From contig CAIFES010000005.1 in assembly GCA_903789535.1 (NCBI GenBank), positions 1 through 64,000 on the forward strand: a DNA stretch of 64,000 nucleotides, written 5' to 3'. The translations under genes and the position numbers were made by a program. Below are positions 8,941-17,851 of the stretch, piece by piece. The stretch comes from an uncultured Aeriscardovia sp. GTDB taxonomy: Bacteria; Actinomycetota; Actinomycetes; Actinomycetales; Bifidobacteriaceae. Within the stretch, counting starts at the first letter, position 1; every line of letters begins with the position of its first letter. Below the pieces are notes generated by a model. That model had not been told where the DNA came from. It did not search any database and saw only the letters and a program-made list of their open reading frames with translations.

Positions 8941-10479
8941 TCACTTGTTCTTCTGATCGGCACCCGGCGCCTGGGAATCGTCGGCCGTGCCCTCGTCGCT
9001 GTGCCAGGCATCGTCGCCGGAGTCCGCACCCGGCTGCTCGTCGGCTTTCGGACGGCCGTTGCCATAGTCCCAGTTCGCGTCGGAACGCTCGTAGCGCGGC
9101 AGCCAGTTCTTCACCTCGTGCTGCGTGTTCTCCGAGAAGACGAGCGAGCCGTCAGACACGTCATGGCGGATGACGGAGCCGGCGCCCGTGGTGACGCCGT
9201 CGCCCACGCTGACCGGGGCCACGAGCATGTTGCCGGCACCGATATGCACGCCCGCGCCGATATGGGTGCGATGCTTGTTCTTGCCGTCATAGTTGGCGGT
9301 AATGGTGCCGCCGCCCACGTTGGAGTCATGCTCGATGTGCGTGTCACCGAGGTAGATGAGGTGCGGCACCTTCGTGCCATGGTCCACGTGGGCCTTCTTC
9401 ATCTCCACGAACGCGCCGGCCTTCGTGTCATCGTCGAGCACGTTGCCCGGGCGCAGGTACGTCCACGGGCCGATGTTCGCGTGCTTGCCGATCTCGGTCT
9501 GCTGCACACGGGCGCGCTCGACCACTGCGCCCTCATGCACGGTGGCGTCGATGAGCGTGGTGTACGGGCCGACGACCGCGTCCTCCTCCACCACGGTCTT
9601 TCCCCGCAGGAAGCAGCCGGGCAGGACGGTGACATCGCGGGCAAGCTCGACGGAATCATCGATCCACGTGGTCGACGGGTCAAGAATGGTCACGCCCTCG
9701 CGCATCCACTTCTCGCACACGCGGCGGTTGTAGCGCTGTGCCAGATCAGCGAGCTGGACACGGTCGTTGACGCCCTCCACCGTGAGCGGGTCCGGCGCCT
9801 CGAAACTGGAGACACGGCCCTTTGTGGCGGCAAAGGCGATCACATCGGTCAGATACAACTCATGCTGGTCGTTGTCACTGGTCAGGGTCTCCAGCCCCTC
9901 CTTGAGCACGGCCGGATCGAACAGATAAATAGACGTGTTGACCTCGTGGATCGCACGCTGCTCATCGGTGGCATCGCGCTCCTCGACGATCGAGGTGACA
10001 TTGCCCTCGCCGTCACGCACGATGCGGCCGTAACCAAACGGGTTGCTGAGCCGGGTGGTCAGCACTGAGGCGAGGCTGCCGGAGTTCTCGTAATCGCGGG
10101 CAAAAGCCGTGAGGGTCTGCCCATCAAGCAGCGGCATGTCGCCGGCGAGGATCATCACCGGCTCGAACTTGCCCTGCTCGGCATGACCGAACACATCGCC
10201 GAGCTGGTCGACCGCACACTGGACCGCATAGCCGGTGCCTTTGAACTGGTCCTGCACCACGCGGCGCGTGTCAGGATTCTCGCTCATGACGACGGGTGTG
10301 ACCTTCTCGTCGGTACGGGCGAGGATGACGGAGAGCACGCGGGGGTCCGTCGCCTTTGCCGCGCGCATCACACGCCGGATGAACGGCACCCCGGCGATGG
10401 AGAAGAGGACCTTCGGGGTCTTCGACTTCATGCGCGTGCCCTGGCCTGCCGCGAGAATGATCGCCGCACTGATGCCCAT
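8941..10479 (-). CDS. glmU: Bifunctional UDP-GlcNAc pyrophosphorylase / glucosamine-1-phosphate acetyltransferase
   Basis: GlmU makes UDP-N-acetylglucosamine for peptidoglycan in the cytoplasm. The 512-aa protein starts with the uridyltransferase signature LAAGQGTRMKS and has LAGDMPLL in the same domain (about 1-245). A left-handed beta-helix of hexapeptide repeats follows (about 260-460), with NYDGKNKHRTHIG of the acetyl-CoA side. The last 45 residues are a charged, disordered tail rich in D, E and Q, longer than in E. coli GlmU. It lies between a HAD phosphatase and rsfS, all leftward, and 60 nt upstream of rsfS. Confidence 0.97.
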   Translation of the reverse strand: MGISAAIILAAGQGTRMKSKTPKVLFSIAGVPFIRRVMRAAKATDPRVLSVILARTDEKVTPVVMSENPDTRRVVQDQFKGTGYAVQCAVDQLGDVFGHAEQGKFEPVMILAGDMPLLDGQTLTAFARDYENSGSLASVLTTRLSNPFGYGRIVRDGEGNVTSIVEERDATDEQRAIHEVNTSIYLFDPAVLKEGLETLTSDNDQHELYLTDVIAFAATKGRVSSFEAPDPLTVEGVNDRVQLADLAQRYNRRVCEKWMREGVTILDPSTTWIDDSVELARDVTVLPGCFLRGKTVVEEDAVVGPYTTLIDATVHEGAVVERARVQQTEIGKHANIGPWTYLRPGNVLDDDTKAGAFVEMKKAHVDHGTKVPHLIYLGDTHIEHDSNVGGGTITANYDGKNKHRTHIGAGVHIGAGNMLVAPVSVGDGVTTGAGSVIRHDVSDGSLVFSENTQHEVKNWLPRYERSDANWDYGNGRPKADEQPGADSGDDAWHSDEGTADDSQAPGADQKNK

Positions 10480-10645
10480 ACAACCAACCTTCCTGTCCGG
10501 CGGGCGGCCGCCTGCGTCTGCGGCGTTGTCCGTCCGTGCCGGCGGTTTCCGCTGTCCCGGATGTTTTCCGACACCCCGACTCTACCGTGTCCGCTTCCGC
10601 GATGACTTCAGGCAGATGATTTCAGGCGGCAGCTAAAACCGGATA

Positions 10646-11536
10646 TCAGCCGAAAAGATGGATCCCCGAGCCGGAGGCGGCCGCCTCACCGTCTGTGCCC
10701 TGCTGGGCGTGGTCGACGCGGATACGGCCGGCGAACGTGTCGGGATCGTACCTGCCGTCCTTGGCGATCGGCAGCAGGTCACCGATACCGTTCACCACCA
10801 TGCCTGGCCTGTACGGGAAGCGCGTGATCTCCTCTTTCTGCGTGATGCCGGAGAGCACGAGGAAGGTGTGCAGACCCGCCTCCACGCCGGCGATCACATC
10901 CGTATCCATGCGGTCGCCGATCATCGCCGACGTCTCGGAATGGCCGTGGACGCGGTTGAGGGCGGTGCGGAACATGACCGGGTTCGGTTTGCCGATGAAG
11001 TACGGCTGCTGGTTCGTGGCGGTGGCGATGAGCTGTGCCACCGATCCGGCCGCCGGGACGATGCCCTCGTCAGTCGGGCCGGTCGGATCAGGATTCGTGC
11101 AGATGAAGCGCGAGCCGCGCAGGATGAGCCGGCACGCCTTCGTCAGCTGCTCGAAGGAGAAGCTGCGCGTCTCGCCGAGGATCACGTAATCCGGATCGGC
11201 CTCGGAGAGCACATAGCCGGCCTCGTGCAGGGCGGTGGTCAGGCCCGCCTCGCCGATCACGTAGGCGCTGCCGCGCGGAATCTGGTCGGAGACGAATTCC
11301 GCCGTGGCGAGCGCGCTCGTCCAAATGTTCTCCTCCGGCACCTCGATGCCCGAGTTCTTCAGCCTGGCGGAAAGATCACGCGGGGTGTAGATGGGGTTGT
11401 TGGTCAGCACGAGGAAGCGGCGCTTGTTCTTTTTGAGCGTCTCGATGAACTCTGCGGCGCCAGGCAGCGGATTCTCCTCGTGGACGAGCACGCCGTCCAT
11501 ATCGGTCAGCCATGTCTCGATCTTCGTCTGTGCCAT
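10646..11536 (-). CDS. HAD-superfamily phosphatase, NagD-like
   Basis: A cytosolic phosphatase of about 296 aa from the NagD/PNPase-like HAD branch. Motif I is WLTDMDGVL near the N terminus, motif II lies in VLTNNPIYTP, and the C-terminal part has GDRMDTDVIAGVEAG, the usual metal-binding DxxxxD region. The ATG at 11536 is chosen because GGAGG lies 5 nt before it; a longer in-frame start upstream lacks such a site. The family removes phosphate from sugar phosphates and nucleotides; the substrate here is unknown. It sits between tRNA-Gln and glmU. Confidence 0.9.
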   Translation of the reverse strand: MAQTKIETWLTDMDGVLVHEENPLPGAAEFIETLKKNKRRFLVLTNNPIYTPRDLSARLKNSGIEVPEENIWTSALATAEFVSDQIPRGSAYVIGEAGLTTALHEAGYVLSEADPDYVILGETRSFSFEQLTKACRLILRGSRFICTNPDPTGPTDEGIVPAAGSVAQLIATATNQQPYFIGKPNPVMFRTALNRVHGHSETSAMIGDRMDTDVIAGVEAGLHTFLVLSGITQKEEITRFPYRPGMVVNGIGDLLPIAKDGRYDPDTFAGRIRVDHAQQGTDGEAAASGSGIHLFG

Positions 11537-11603
11537 CGCGTCCTCCATCTGTTGTGACCACCTGTCGTGACGGGCAGATGGCCGGCCTGCGGGCCGGTTG
11601 TAC

Positions 11604-11634
11604 AAAAAGAGGCGGTAGATAGCTCTGCCGCCTC
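11604..11634 (-). terminator. Terminator of tRNA-Gln
   Basis: On the minus strand GAGGCGG pairs with CCGCCTC around a 12-nt loop, followed by TTTTTGT. It lies 48 nt past the tRNA 3' end and before the HAD gene, separating the two transcripts. Confidence 0.85.
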
Positions 11635-11681
11635 ATTCTGCTCGCCCTGCGCGGCGTAGGCGCCGCTCAGGGTGTTTCTCG

Positions 11682-11752
11682 TTCCCCCACCTGGGTTCGA
11701 ACCAAGACTAAGGGTTCCAAAGGCCCGTGTGCTGCCATTACACCATGGGGGA
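11682..11752 (-). tRNA. tRNA-Gln (anticodon TTG)
   Basis: The 71-nt minus-strand sequence has a perfect acceptor stem (TCCCCCA/TGGGGGA), D stem GTGT/GCAC, T arm CTTGG-TTCGAAC-CCAGG and discriminator A. The anticodon loop is CTTTGGA, giving TTG after U33. By my hand alignment the anticodon stem CGGGC/ACCCT has three G-C pairs but mismatches at 27-43 and 31-39, which is unusual. No CCA is encoded. Confidence 0.88.
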
Positions 11753-11830
11753 CCGGCCGCCGGAGCGGCACGTCTCATTCAATTGTACGCGCAGCAATTG
11801 CCTGCGCAGCGCCGCACAGTGCGCGCGGCC

Positions 11831-12847
11831 TCAGGCGAGCAGGAAATCGCTGCCCTGGCGCTTGGGGAACTCCTCGAAGAGCTTGGCGACCGAGCCGTCG
11901 GTGAAGACGGCCTTCATCGCGGCGGCAAGCAGCGGGGCGATGGAAAGGACGGTCATGTTCGGCAGGCGCTTCTCCTGCGGGATCGGGACGGTGTCGGTCA
12001 GCACGATCTCCTTGGCATCGCACTTGCGCAGACGCTCCATGGCCGGGTCGTTGAGCAGGCCATGCGTGGCGACGATGGTGACCGACTTGGCGCCGGCCTC
12101 GTGCAGGCACTGTGTGGCGCCGTAGATGGTGCCACCGGTGTCGATCATGTCGTCCACCAGCACGCAGTCCTTGCCGCTGACGTCGCCGACGACGCGGTGC
12201 GAGGCCGCCTGGTTGGGGTGGCGGATGTCGCGCGTCTTGTGCACGAAGGCGAGCGGGCCGCCGCCGAGGGCTGCCGCCCACTGCTCGGCCACGCGGATTC
12301 GGCCGGCGTCCGGAGAGACGACGGCGATGTTGCTCGGATCGGTGATGCGCGTCTTGATGTAGCTCGTCAGCAGCGGCATCGCCTGGAGATGGTCGACCGG
12401 GCCGTCGAAGAAGCCCTGCGACTGCGCGGCGTGCAGATCCACGGACATGATGCGGTCCGCGCCGGCGGCGGTGAACAGATCAAAGATGAGGCGCGAGGAG
12501 ATGGGCTCACGGCCGAGATGCTTCTTGTCCTGGCGCGAGTAGCCCAGGAACGGGATGACGGCGGTGATGGAGCGTGCCGACGCGCGTTTCATGGCGTCGA
12601 TCATGATGAGCTGCTCCATGATCCACTTGTTGATCGGCTGCGTATGCGACTGGAGCACGAACGCATCGGCGCCACGCACCGACTGGGTGTAACGGCAGTA
12701 CATCTCGCCATTGGCGAAGTCATACTGCGTTGTCTTCAGAACGTCGATGCCGAGCTGATCGGCCACATCCTGTGCCAGTTTCGGGTACGCACGCCCCGTC
12801 ACGAGAACAAGATTTTTATCCGGTACGCCTTCGAGAAGTACGCTCAC
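11831..12847 (-). CDS. prs: Ribose-phosphate pyrophosphokinase (PRPP synthetase)
   Basis: Prs converts ribose 5-phosphate and ATP into PRPP for nucleotide, NAD, His and Trp synthesis. The protein has the motifs FANGEMYCRYTQSVRGAD, the flexible-loop and metal site SVDLHAAQSQGFF, and the PRPP-binding loop CVLVDDMIDTGGT. I place the start at the GTG at 12847, since GGGGAG lies 6 nt before it and the 338-aa product has normal length. An upstream in-frame extension of 43 residues has no family similarity. It is followed by tRNA-Gln. Confidence 0.95.
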   Translation of the reverse strand: MSVLLEGVPDKNLVLVTGRAYPKLAQDVADQLGIDVLKTTQYDFANGEMYCRYTQSVRGADAFVLQSHTQPINKWIMEQLIMIDAMKRASARSITAVIPFLGYSRQDKKHLGREPISSRLIFDLFTAAGADRIMSVDLHAAQSQGFFDGPVDHLQAMPLLTSYIKTRITDPSNIAVVSPDAGRIRVAEQWAAALGGGPLAFVHKTRDIRHPNQAASHRVVGDVSGKDCVLVDDMIDTGGTIYGATQCLHEAGAKSVTIVATHGLLNDPAMERLRKCDAKEIVLTDTVPIPQEKRLPNMTVLSIAPLLAAAMKAVFTDGSVAKLFEEFPKRQGSDFLLA

Positions 12848-12989
12848 CGTGATCTCCCCACCTGTGTCGCGAGTCACAACTCCATCGGCCAGAAAGCCTT
12901 TCCCATCGTATCGGCCCATACAGACGCGGGCGGCACCATGCCGACGTGGCCGTACTCCTGGGAGAGATTGCCACAAGACAGGGCAGAAA

Positions 12990-13070
12990 GGACAGAGCAG
13001 AGAGAATCAGACAGCGTAGACAAATCAGACAGTGCGAGAAGACAGACAGATAACAGACAGAGCGGACAGC
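12990..13070 (-). repeat. TGTCTG-rich pyrimidine tract upstream of prs
   Basis: On the minus strand the stretch just after nadD carries at least five TGTCTG hexamers within long pyrimidine runs. It forms the start of the roughly 225-nt nadD-prs gap. It may be simple sequence; a role in the prs leader is not shown. Confidence 0.55.
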
Positions 13071-13073
13071 CGC

Positions 13074-13847
13074 TCACACGCCGAGCCCGCCGGTGGTGGG
13101 GTCAGGCGCGGTGGGGGCCGCCGGATCACTGTCGAGATCACCGCTGTCGCGATACAGACCGTGTTTGGCGATGTACTGGACCACGCCGTCAGGTACGAGG
13201 TACCAGACCGGCTCGTGCCGGGCGGCACGGGCGCGCACATCCGTGGAGGAGATGGACAGCGCGGGGATCTCGAGCACGTCGACCCTCCCCTCAGGCAGGT
13301 GCAGGCGGCTCAGATCCGAGGAATAGCCGGGCCGCGTGACGGCGACGAACCGCGCGAGCCGGAACAGCTCATCGGCATCCTTCCAGCGCAGGATCTCCGC
13401 GACGGCGTCGGCGCCGGTAATGAAGATCAGCTCGGCGTCAGGATACTGGGCATGCAAGTCGCGCAGCGTGTCGACGGTGTACGTGACGCCAGGACGGTCG
13501 ATGTCGACGCGCGAGACGGTGAAACGCGGGTTGGAGGAGGTGGCGATGACGGTCATCAGATACCGGTCCTCGGCGTTCGTCACATGCTTGCCGAGTTTGA
13601 AGACAGGCCGGCCGGTGGGCACGAAGATGACCTCGTCGAGGTCATAGCTCCACGCGACCTCGCTCGCCGCCACAAGATGGCCGTTGTGGATGGGATCGAA
13701 CGTGCCGCCCATGATGCCGATGCGCAGCCGGGAATGCCGGTTGCCGCGCCATGAGCCGCGTGCCTGCAGATAGGACAGCAACGGCGCCTGTCGTCGCGTG
13801 ACCGGTTTCTGCGCGGGGGCGGATGCGTGTTCGGACTCGTCCATCAT
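13074..13847 (-). CDS. nadD: Nicotinate-nucleotide adenylyltransferase
   Basis: NadD transfers AMP to nicotinate mononucleotide in NAD synthesis. The family signature [15 protein letters not shown] lies at about residues 44-58, [10 protein letters not shown] follows, and ISSTDVRAR near the C terminus is the second nucleotidyltransferase motif. At 257 aa it is longer than typical (about 200 aa) because of a basic N-terminal extension of 40 residues before the Rossmann fold. That extension begins with two Met codons, so the exact start is uncertain. Confidence 0.95.
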   Translation of the reverse strand: MMDESEHASAPAQKPVTRRQAPLLSYLQARGSWRGNRHSRLRIGIMGGTFDPIHNGHLVAASEVAWSYDLDEVIFVPTGRPVFKLGKHVTNAEDRYLMTVIATSSNPRFTVSRVDIDRPGVTYTVDTLRDLHAQYPDAELIFITGADAVAEILRWKDADELFRLARFVAVTRPGYSSDLSRLHLPEGRVDVLEIPALSISSTDVRARAARHEPVWYLVPDGVVQYIAKHGLYRDSGDLDSDPAAPTAPDPTTGGLGV

Positions 13848-13943
13848 GCCTCGTCTTTGTCCTTGTCTTCGTCAGGCGTCTTCATCAGGCGTCTTGGCTC
13901 GTCCTGATACCGATGTGATACTCATCCTGATACCGGTGTGATA

Positions 13944-14717
13944 TCAGTGTTGCGCATCAGTGTCATCGGATCTCGCGCCGGCATCATTGTCCGCAGAATC
14001 GGAGCCGTATGTCGGCGTCATGCCCGAATCCGCTGGCTGCTCCTGCTGTGCCTTGAGATGATCGGCGTGCGCCTGATCCATCGACTGCTGGCGCTGCTGC
14101 TGGCGTTTCTCCTCGCGACGATGATGCTCGCGCTTCTCCTGCAGCTCCCGTGCGGAGGGGATGTTGCCGCTCGGACCGTTCTGGTTGGCGATCTCCACAT
14201 CGTGGCGTAGTTCCTCACTGTTCTCGAGCTCGGTGGCATCGAGCGAGCCCATCTCCTCGCTCCACTCCTCGCCGACCACCCGGGAGATCTCGTCCAGTGT
14301 CGGGATCTGGACATCCGGCTGATAGGCGCGACGGATGATGGCGGCGGCATCGGCGATCTTGACGAGTTCGTCTCCCATCTCATCGGTCTGGTCGGCCCGC
14401 TCGGCGAGACGGAAGGCGGCAATGTGCCGTTCGATCTGCTGCTCGGCCTCGGCCATGGCAGCCATATCGATCTGGTCGACGGGACGCAGATCCTCCGCAT
14501 CCACATCCGGCCAGGCCATCAGCACGGCATCTGCATACTCCAGGCATGAGCGCGAGCGGGCCGAGGCGACGCCGTCCTCGATCTGGACGATGAACACGTA
14601 GCGCACCTGCGACAGCCGCTCCGAGGCGATGGGCAGATAGTCGTTCGGCTCATGATGGGCGACCGGCGGCGGGGCGATCGGCTCGGTGTCCTCGTCGTTC
14701 TTCTTCTCGTCTGCCAT
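13944..14717 (-). CDS. Conserved-looking hypothetical protein
   Basis: A 257-aa soluble protein of unknown function upstream of nadD. Residues 20-180 look folded (NDYLPIASERLSQVRYVFIV, CLEYADAVLMAWPDV). The last 80 are strongly charged and Gln-rich with a probable coiled coil (EKREHHRREEKRQQQRQQ). No signal peptide or membrane helix is seen. The ATG at 14717 is preferred over the one 24 nt upstream because GGAAGGA precedes it by 9 nt. I do not recognise a family. Confidence 0.75.
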   Translation of the reverse strand: MADEKKNDEDTEPIAPPPVAHHEPNDYLPIASERLSQVRYVFIVQIEDGVASARSRSCLEYADAVLMAWPDVDAEDLRPVDQIDMAAMAEAEQQIERHIAAFRLAERADQTDEMGDELVKIADAAAIIRRAYQPDVQIPTLDEISRVVGEEWSEEMGSLDATELENSEELRHDVEIANQNGPSGNIPSARELQEKREHHRREEKRQQQRQQSMDQAHADHLKAQQEQPADSGMTPTYGSDSADNDAGARSDDTDAQH

Positions 14718-14795
14718 GACTGCGTCCTTCCACGGCCTCATCCGCGCAGTACCGGCTGATTGCCCAAGTACTACGGCTGATTGTCTGACAAAATT

Positions 14796-16694
14796 TTACG
14801 CTGTTCGCCCGTCAGCGCCGGACTGCGCGGCGGGCACATGTCCGGCTGATTCCTCCGCCTTCGCACCCGCTTTCCGCTCTCTCGCCGCTTTCTCTGTCGC
14901 CGCTTTTGGCTTCTCCGCCACAGGGTCGGATTCCTGGGCGGGGTTGGAATCGCTGATGGTGCTGGAAGCGAGCAGCTCGCGCGCATGGTCGAGCGAGACC
15001 TCCGTATCCGAGCCGGAGAGCATACGGGCGATCTCCTGCTCGCGCGCCGCCCCCTCCACCTGTGTCACCACAGTGGTGACGGAGGAGCCGGATTCGCTCG
15101 GACGACGCCGCTTTGCCACGGAGAACTGGGTGGTGGCCCAGCTGGCGACCTGCGCCAGATGGGTGACGACGATGACCTGCGCGGAACGGGCGAGCCGTGC
15201 GAGACGTTTGCCCAGCTCGACGGCCGCCTCGCCGCCCACGCCCGCGTCCACCTCATCGAAGATGAACGTCGGCTCGCTGCCGAGTCCCTTTTTCTGCGCG
15301 GCGTCCTTGCGCGATTCGGCGAGGGCGAGCTCGAGTGCGAGCATGAGACGCGAGAGCTCGCCGCCGGAAGCGGACTGGTCGAGCGGCTGCTCCGGCGCGC
15401 CCGGGTACGCAGAGAAGAGGAAGTCGACCGTGTCCACTCCTGTGGCGTCGAGGGCCTCCTCCCCTCCCTTCTGTCCCACGCGCACGGACAGCCGTGCGCC
15501 GTCCATCGCTAGACTTCTCAGCTCTCTGTTGACGATGGCGACGAGGCGTGCGGCGGCATCGCGGCGCCGCTCGTGCAGCTCGAGCGCGATCTTGTAGGCG
15601 TGCGAGAGGGCATCGGCGCGTTCCTTCGCCAGCTTGTCGAGATGCTCGGGCGAGGCGTCGGTCTCGTCGAGCTCTTTGGCCGCTTTGTCCCTCCAGGCGA
15701 GCACGTCGTCGATGGTCGGCCCCCAGCGGCGCGTGAGCTCGGAGAGGTCATGAATGCGCCCGTTGATGGCGTCGAGGTCCTGGTCCGTGCCGCTGCCGGC
15801 GTCCAGCTGTCCGGAGAGCAAGGAGACGATATCGGAGATCTGCGCACTCAGGTCACCGATCTGGCTGGACGCCTGGGCGACCTGTGCCACCTTCTCTGCC
15901 GGGCGCAGCGCCTGCCGTGCCTGTTCGAGCAGGGCCGCGACGGAAGGCGTCTCGTCCTCCTGGACCGCCAGGTCGAGCGCAGAGGGATCGAGTGCGCCGA
16001 TCGCCTGAAGCAGGGCGTCGCGTATCTGCGCGGAGTTCTCGATGCGTGTGCGCTGCTCGCGCAGCTCGTCATCCTCATGTGGGCGCGGGGCCACGCGGTT
16101 GATCTGTTCGAGGGAGTCACGCAGGTAATCAGACTGCTGGCGTGCCTGGGCCTGCTGCGAGCGCAGGGCGGCAAGACGCCGGTCGCACTGCTGGTAGCGC
16201 CCCCATGCCTGGGAATATGTTCCCATCTGCGGCCCGAGCCCGGCGAAGTCATCGAGGAACTCGCGCTGGCGTGCGGAGGAGACGAGCCGAAGCTGGTCGG
16301 ACTGGCCGTGGACGATGAGCATCGCGTCGCAGACGTCGCGCAGCACCGCCTTGGGCACGGTGTGCCCGTCGAGCACGCTGCGGCTGCGTCCTTTTGCCGG
16401 CACGCGACGGGCGAGGAACAGCTCGCCGTCCTCGGCGGGCACACCCGCGTCCTTGGCGATCTCCAGCGCCTCGGAGCCGGCGGGCGCGTCAAAGATCGCC
16501 TGCACCCATGTTTCGGTGCTGCCGGCGCTCACCCGCTGGGAACGTGCCTGCGCGCCGCGGACGAGGCCGATGGCGGACAGGAGCATGGATTTTCCCGCGC
16601 CCGTCTCACCGGTGATGGCGATCATGCCCGGTCCCATTTTGAGATCGGCATGCCAGATGGGACCCAGATGGCGGATCTCCAGCTCAGAGAGCAT
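14796..16694 (-). CDS. recN: DNA repair protein RecN
   Basis: RecN is an SMC-like ATPase that acts at double-strand breaks and is usually SOS-induced. The 632-aa protein has Walker A GETGAGKSML near residue 30, long central heptad-rich arms, and near the C terminus the ABC signature SGGELSRLMLALE and Walker B TFIFDEVDAGVGGEAA. A low-complexity Ala/Lys/Glu tail follows. Its ATG overlaps the end of nadK by 11 nt, so both are on one transcript and a candidate LexA box lies before nadK. Confidence 0.96.
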   Translation of the reverse strand: MLSELEIRHLGPIWHADLKMGPGMIAITGETGAGKSMLLSAIGLVRGAQARSQRVSAGSTETWVQAIFDAPAGSEALEIAKDAGVPAEDGELFLARRVPAKGRSRSVLDGHTVPKAVLRDVCDAMLIVHGQSDQLRLVSSARQREFLDDFAGLGPQMGTYSQAWGRYQQCDRRLAALRSQQAQARQQSDYLRDSLEQINRVAPRPHEDDELREQRTRIENSAQIRDALLQAIGALDPSALDLAVQEDETPSVAALLEQARQALRPAEKVAQVAQASSQIGDLSAQISDIVSLLSGQLDAGSGTDQDLDAINGRIHDLSELTRRWGPTIDDVLAWRDKAAKELDETDASPEHLDKLAKERADALSHAYKIALELHERRRDAAARLVAIVNRELRSLAMDGARLSVRVGQKGGEEALDATGVDTVDFLFSAYPGAPEQPLDQSASGGELSRLMLALELALAESRKDAAQKKGLGSEPTFIFDEVDAGVGGEAAVELGKRLARLARSAQVIVVTHLAQVASWATTQFSVAKRRRPSESGSSVTTVVTQVEGAAREQEIARMLSGSDTEVSLDHARELLASSTISDSNPAQESDPVAEKPKAATEKAARERKAGAKAEESAGHVPAAQSGADGRTA

Positions 16695-17715
16695 TGTCGC
16701 CTCCCTGTGACGGCGGTTGCGGTGGCAGCGCTGAGGACGGAGACGGTGAGGTCTTGCCCTGCGCCGATATCTGCGAGACCGTCCGCCCCGGTGCCTCGGA
16801 TGACCCGGTGGATGATGCCACGACCGACGGCTCGCCTGTCTGCCGGGCAGAACGCTGCCGCCAGCCGGTGACCGGCAGATGGAACTTGGAGACGAGGCGT
16901 CTGCTGAACGGCACCTCGGACAGTGTGGCGATGGCGAGCCGGTCCTTGCATTCCTGGATCACCACGCGCGAGCCGACAGGCAGTCCCACGCCACGGCGGC
17001 CGTCGCAGGTGAGCCAGCCGCCCGCGTTTCCTTCCAGCACGCCCACGCGCACACGGGCACGGGGGCCGAGGATGAGCGGACGGGCGAAAAGCGCATGGGC
17101 GGCGAGCGGGACGAGCTCGAGGCAGTCGGCGTCCGGCCAGATGACCGGCCCGTGTGCGGAGAAGGCGTAGGCGGTGGAGCCTGTCGGTGTGGAGAGGATG
17201 AGGCCGTCGGCCGCGTAGGAGCTGATCTCCTGGCCGTCCACCGCGACGCCGAGGCTGACCATGCGCCCGCGCTCGGCCTTTTCGATGGTGGCCTCGTTGA
17301 GCGCCCAGTCGTGCAGCGGTTCATCGCGCCCGGGGATATAGGCCTTCACATCGGCGAGCGTGCGTCGGGAGATGTGATAGTCACGGTCGACGATCCGCGC
17401 GATGGCCTCTTTGAGCTGGAAGCTCTCGAATTCGGCAAGAAAGCCCACGTGGCCCATGTTGACGCCGAGGATCGGGATGTCCGTCGACTTGACGAGCTCC
17501 GCAGCGCCGAGGATGGTGCCGTCGCCCCCGAGGACGACGACGATCTCCGTGGCCGGGTCGATGACCGGCTTGCACCATGTGTCCAGCGGCCGTGTGGGCA
17601 TGTCCGCCACAATCTGAACGTTGATGCCGGCGGCCTGCAGGACCGAGGAGACATTGCCGACCAGCCCGCGCGAGATATCGGGTCTGGCGACGAGGATCGC
17701 CTTTCGCTGTGCCAT
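16684..17715 (-). CDS. nadK: NAD kinase
   Basis: NadK phosphorylates NAD to NADP. The 343-aa protein shows the GGDGTIL motif, the NE/D segment ALNEATIEK, and the glycine-rich SSYAADGLILSTPTGSTAY with the TPTGSTAY catalytic region. The C-terminal 55 residues are a Ser/Pro-rich tail absent from most homologues. AAAGGAGG lies 5 nt before the ATG. It sits between tlyA and recN, the usual actinobacterial order. Confidence 0.96.
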   Translation of the reverse strand: MAQRKAILVARPDISRGLVGNVSSVLQAAGINVQIVADMPTRPLDTWCKPVIDPATEIVVVLGGDGTILGAAELVKSTDIPILGVNMGHVGFLAEFESFQLKEAIARIVDRDYHISRRTLADVKAYIPGRDEPLHDWALNEATIEKAERGRMVSLGVAVDGQEISSYAADGLILSTPTGSTAYAFSAHGPVIWPDADCLELVPLAAHALFARPLILGPRARVRVGVLEGNAGGWLTCDGRRGVGLPVGSRVVIQECKDRLAIATLSEVPFSRRLVSKFHLPVTGWRQRSARQTGEPSVVASSTGSSEAPGRTVSQISAQGKTSPSPSSALPPQPPSQGGDNAL

Positions 17716-17746
17716 GGGCCCTCCTTTCGCTTTCTATCGTAGCGAT

Positions 17747-17760
17747 AGAACATCTGTTCG
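17747..17760 (-). promoter_or_regulatory. Candidate SOS (LexA) box upstream of nadK-recN
   Basis: CGAACAGATGTTCT on the minus strand differs by one end base from the Gram-positive/actinobacterial LexA consensus CGAAC-N4-GTTCG. It ends 32 nt upstream of the nadK ATG. A short hairpin CTATCG/CGATAG abuts it. It would make nadK-recN a damage-inducible transcript inside the larger operon. Confidence 0.7.
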
Positions 17761-17851
17761 AAAAGATCAGACCCGATTGTGGAAAACTGGCGGCCGCGAG
17801 ATCTCCCCGCCTGTCGTCGGCGCGAAATCTCCCCCTCCTGTCGTTAGGCTG

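Noticed and set aside
7549-10068. An 839-codon open frame on the plus strand opposite glmU and rsfS
   Set aside because: It has no RBS and no family motif, and its composition is that of the antisense of high-GC coding sequence. glmU and rsfS have clear motifs.
12977-13070. Possible CRISPR array from repeated TGTCTG
   Set aside because: Units are too short and irregular, without spacers. No CRISPR array or cas gene was found in the window.
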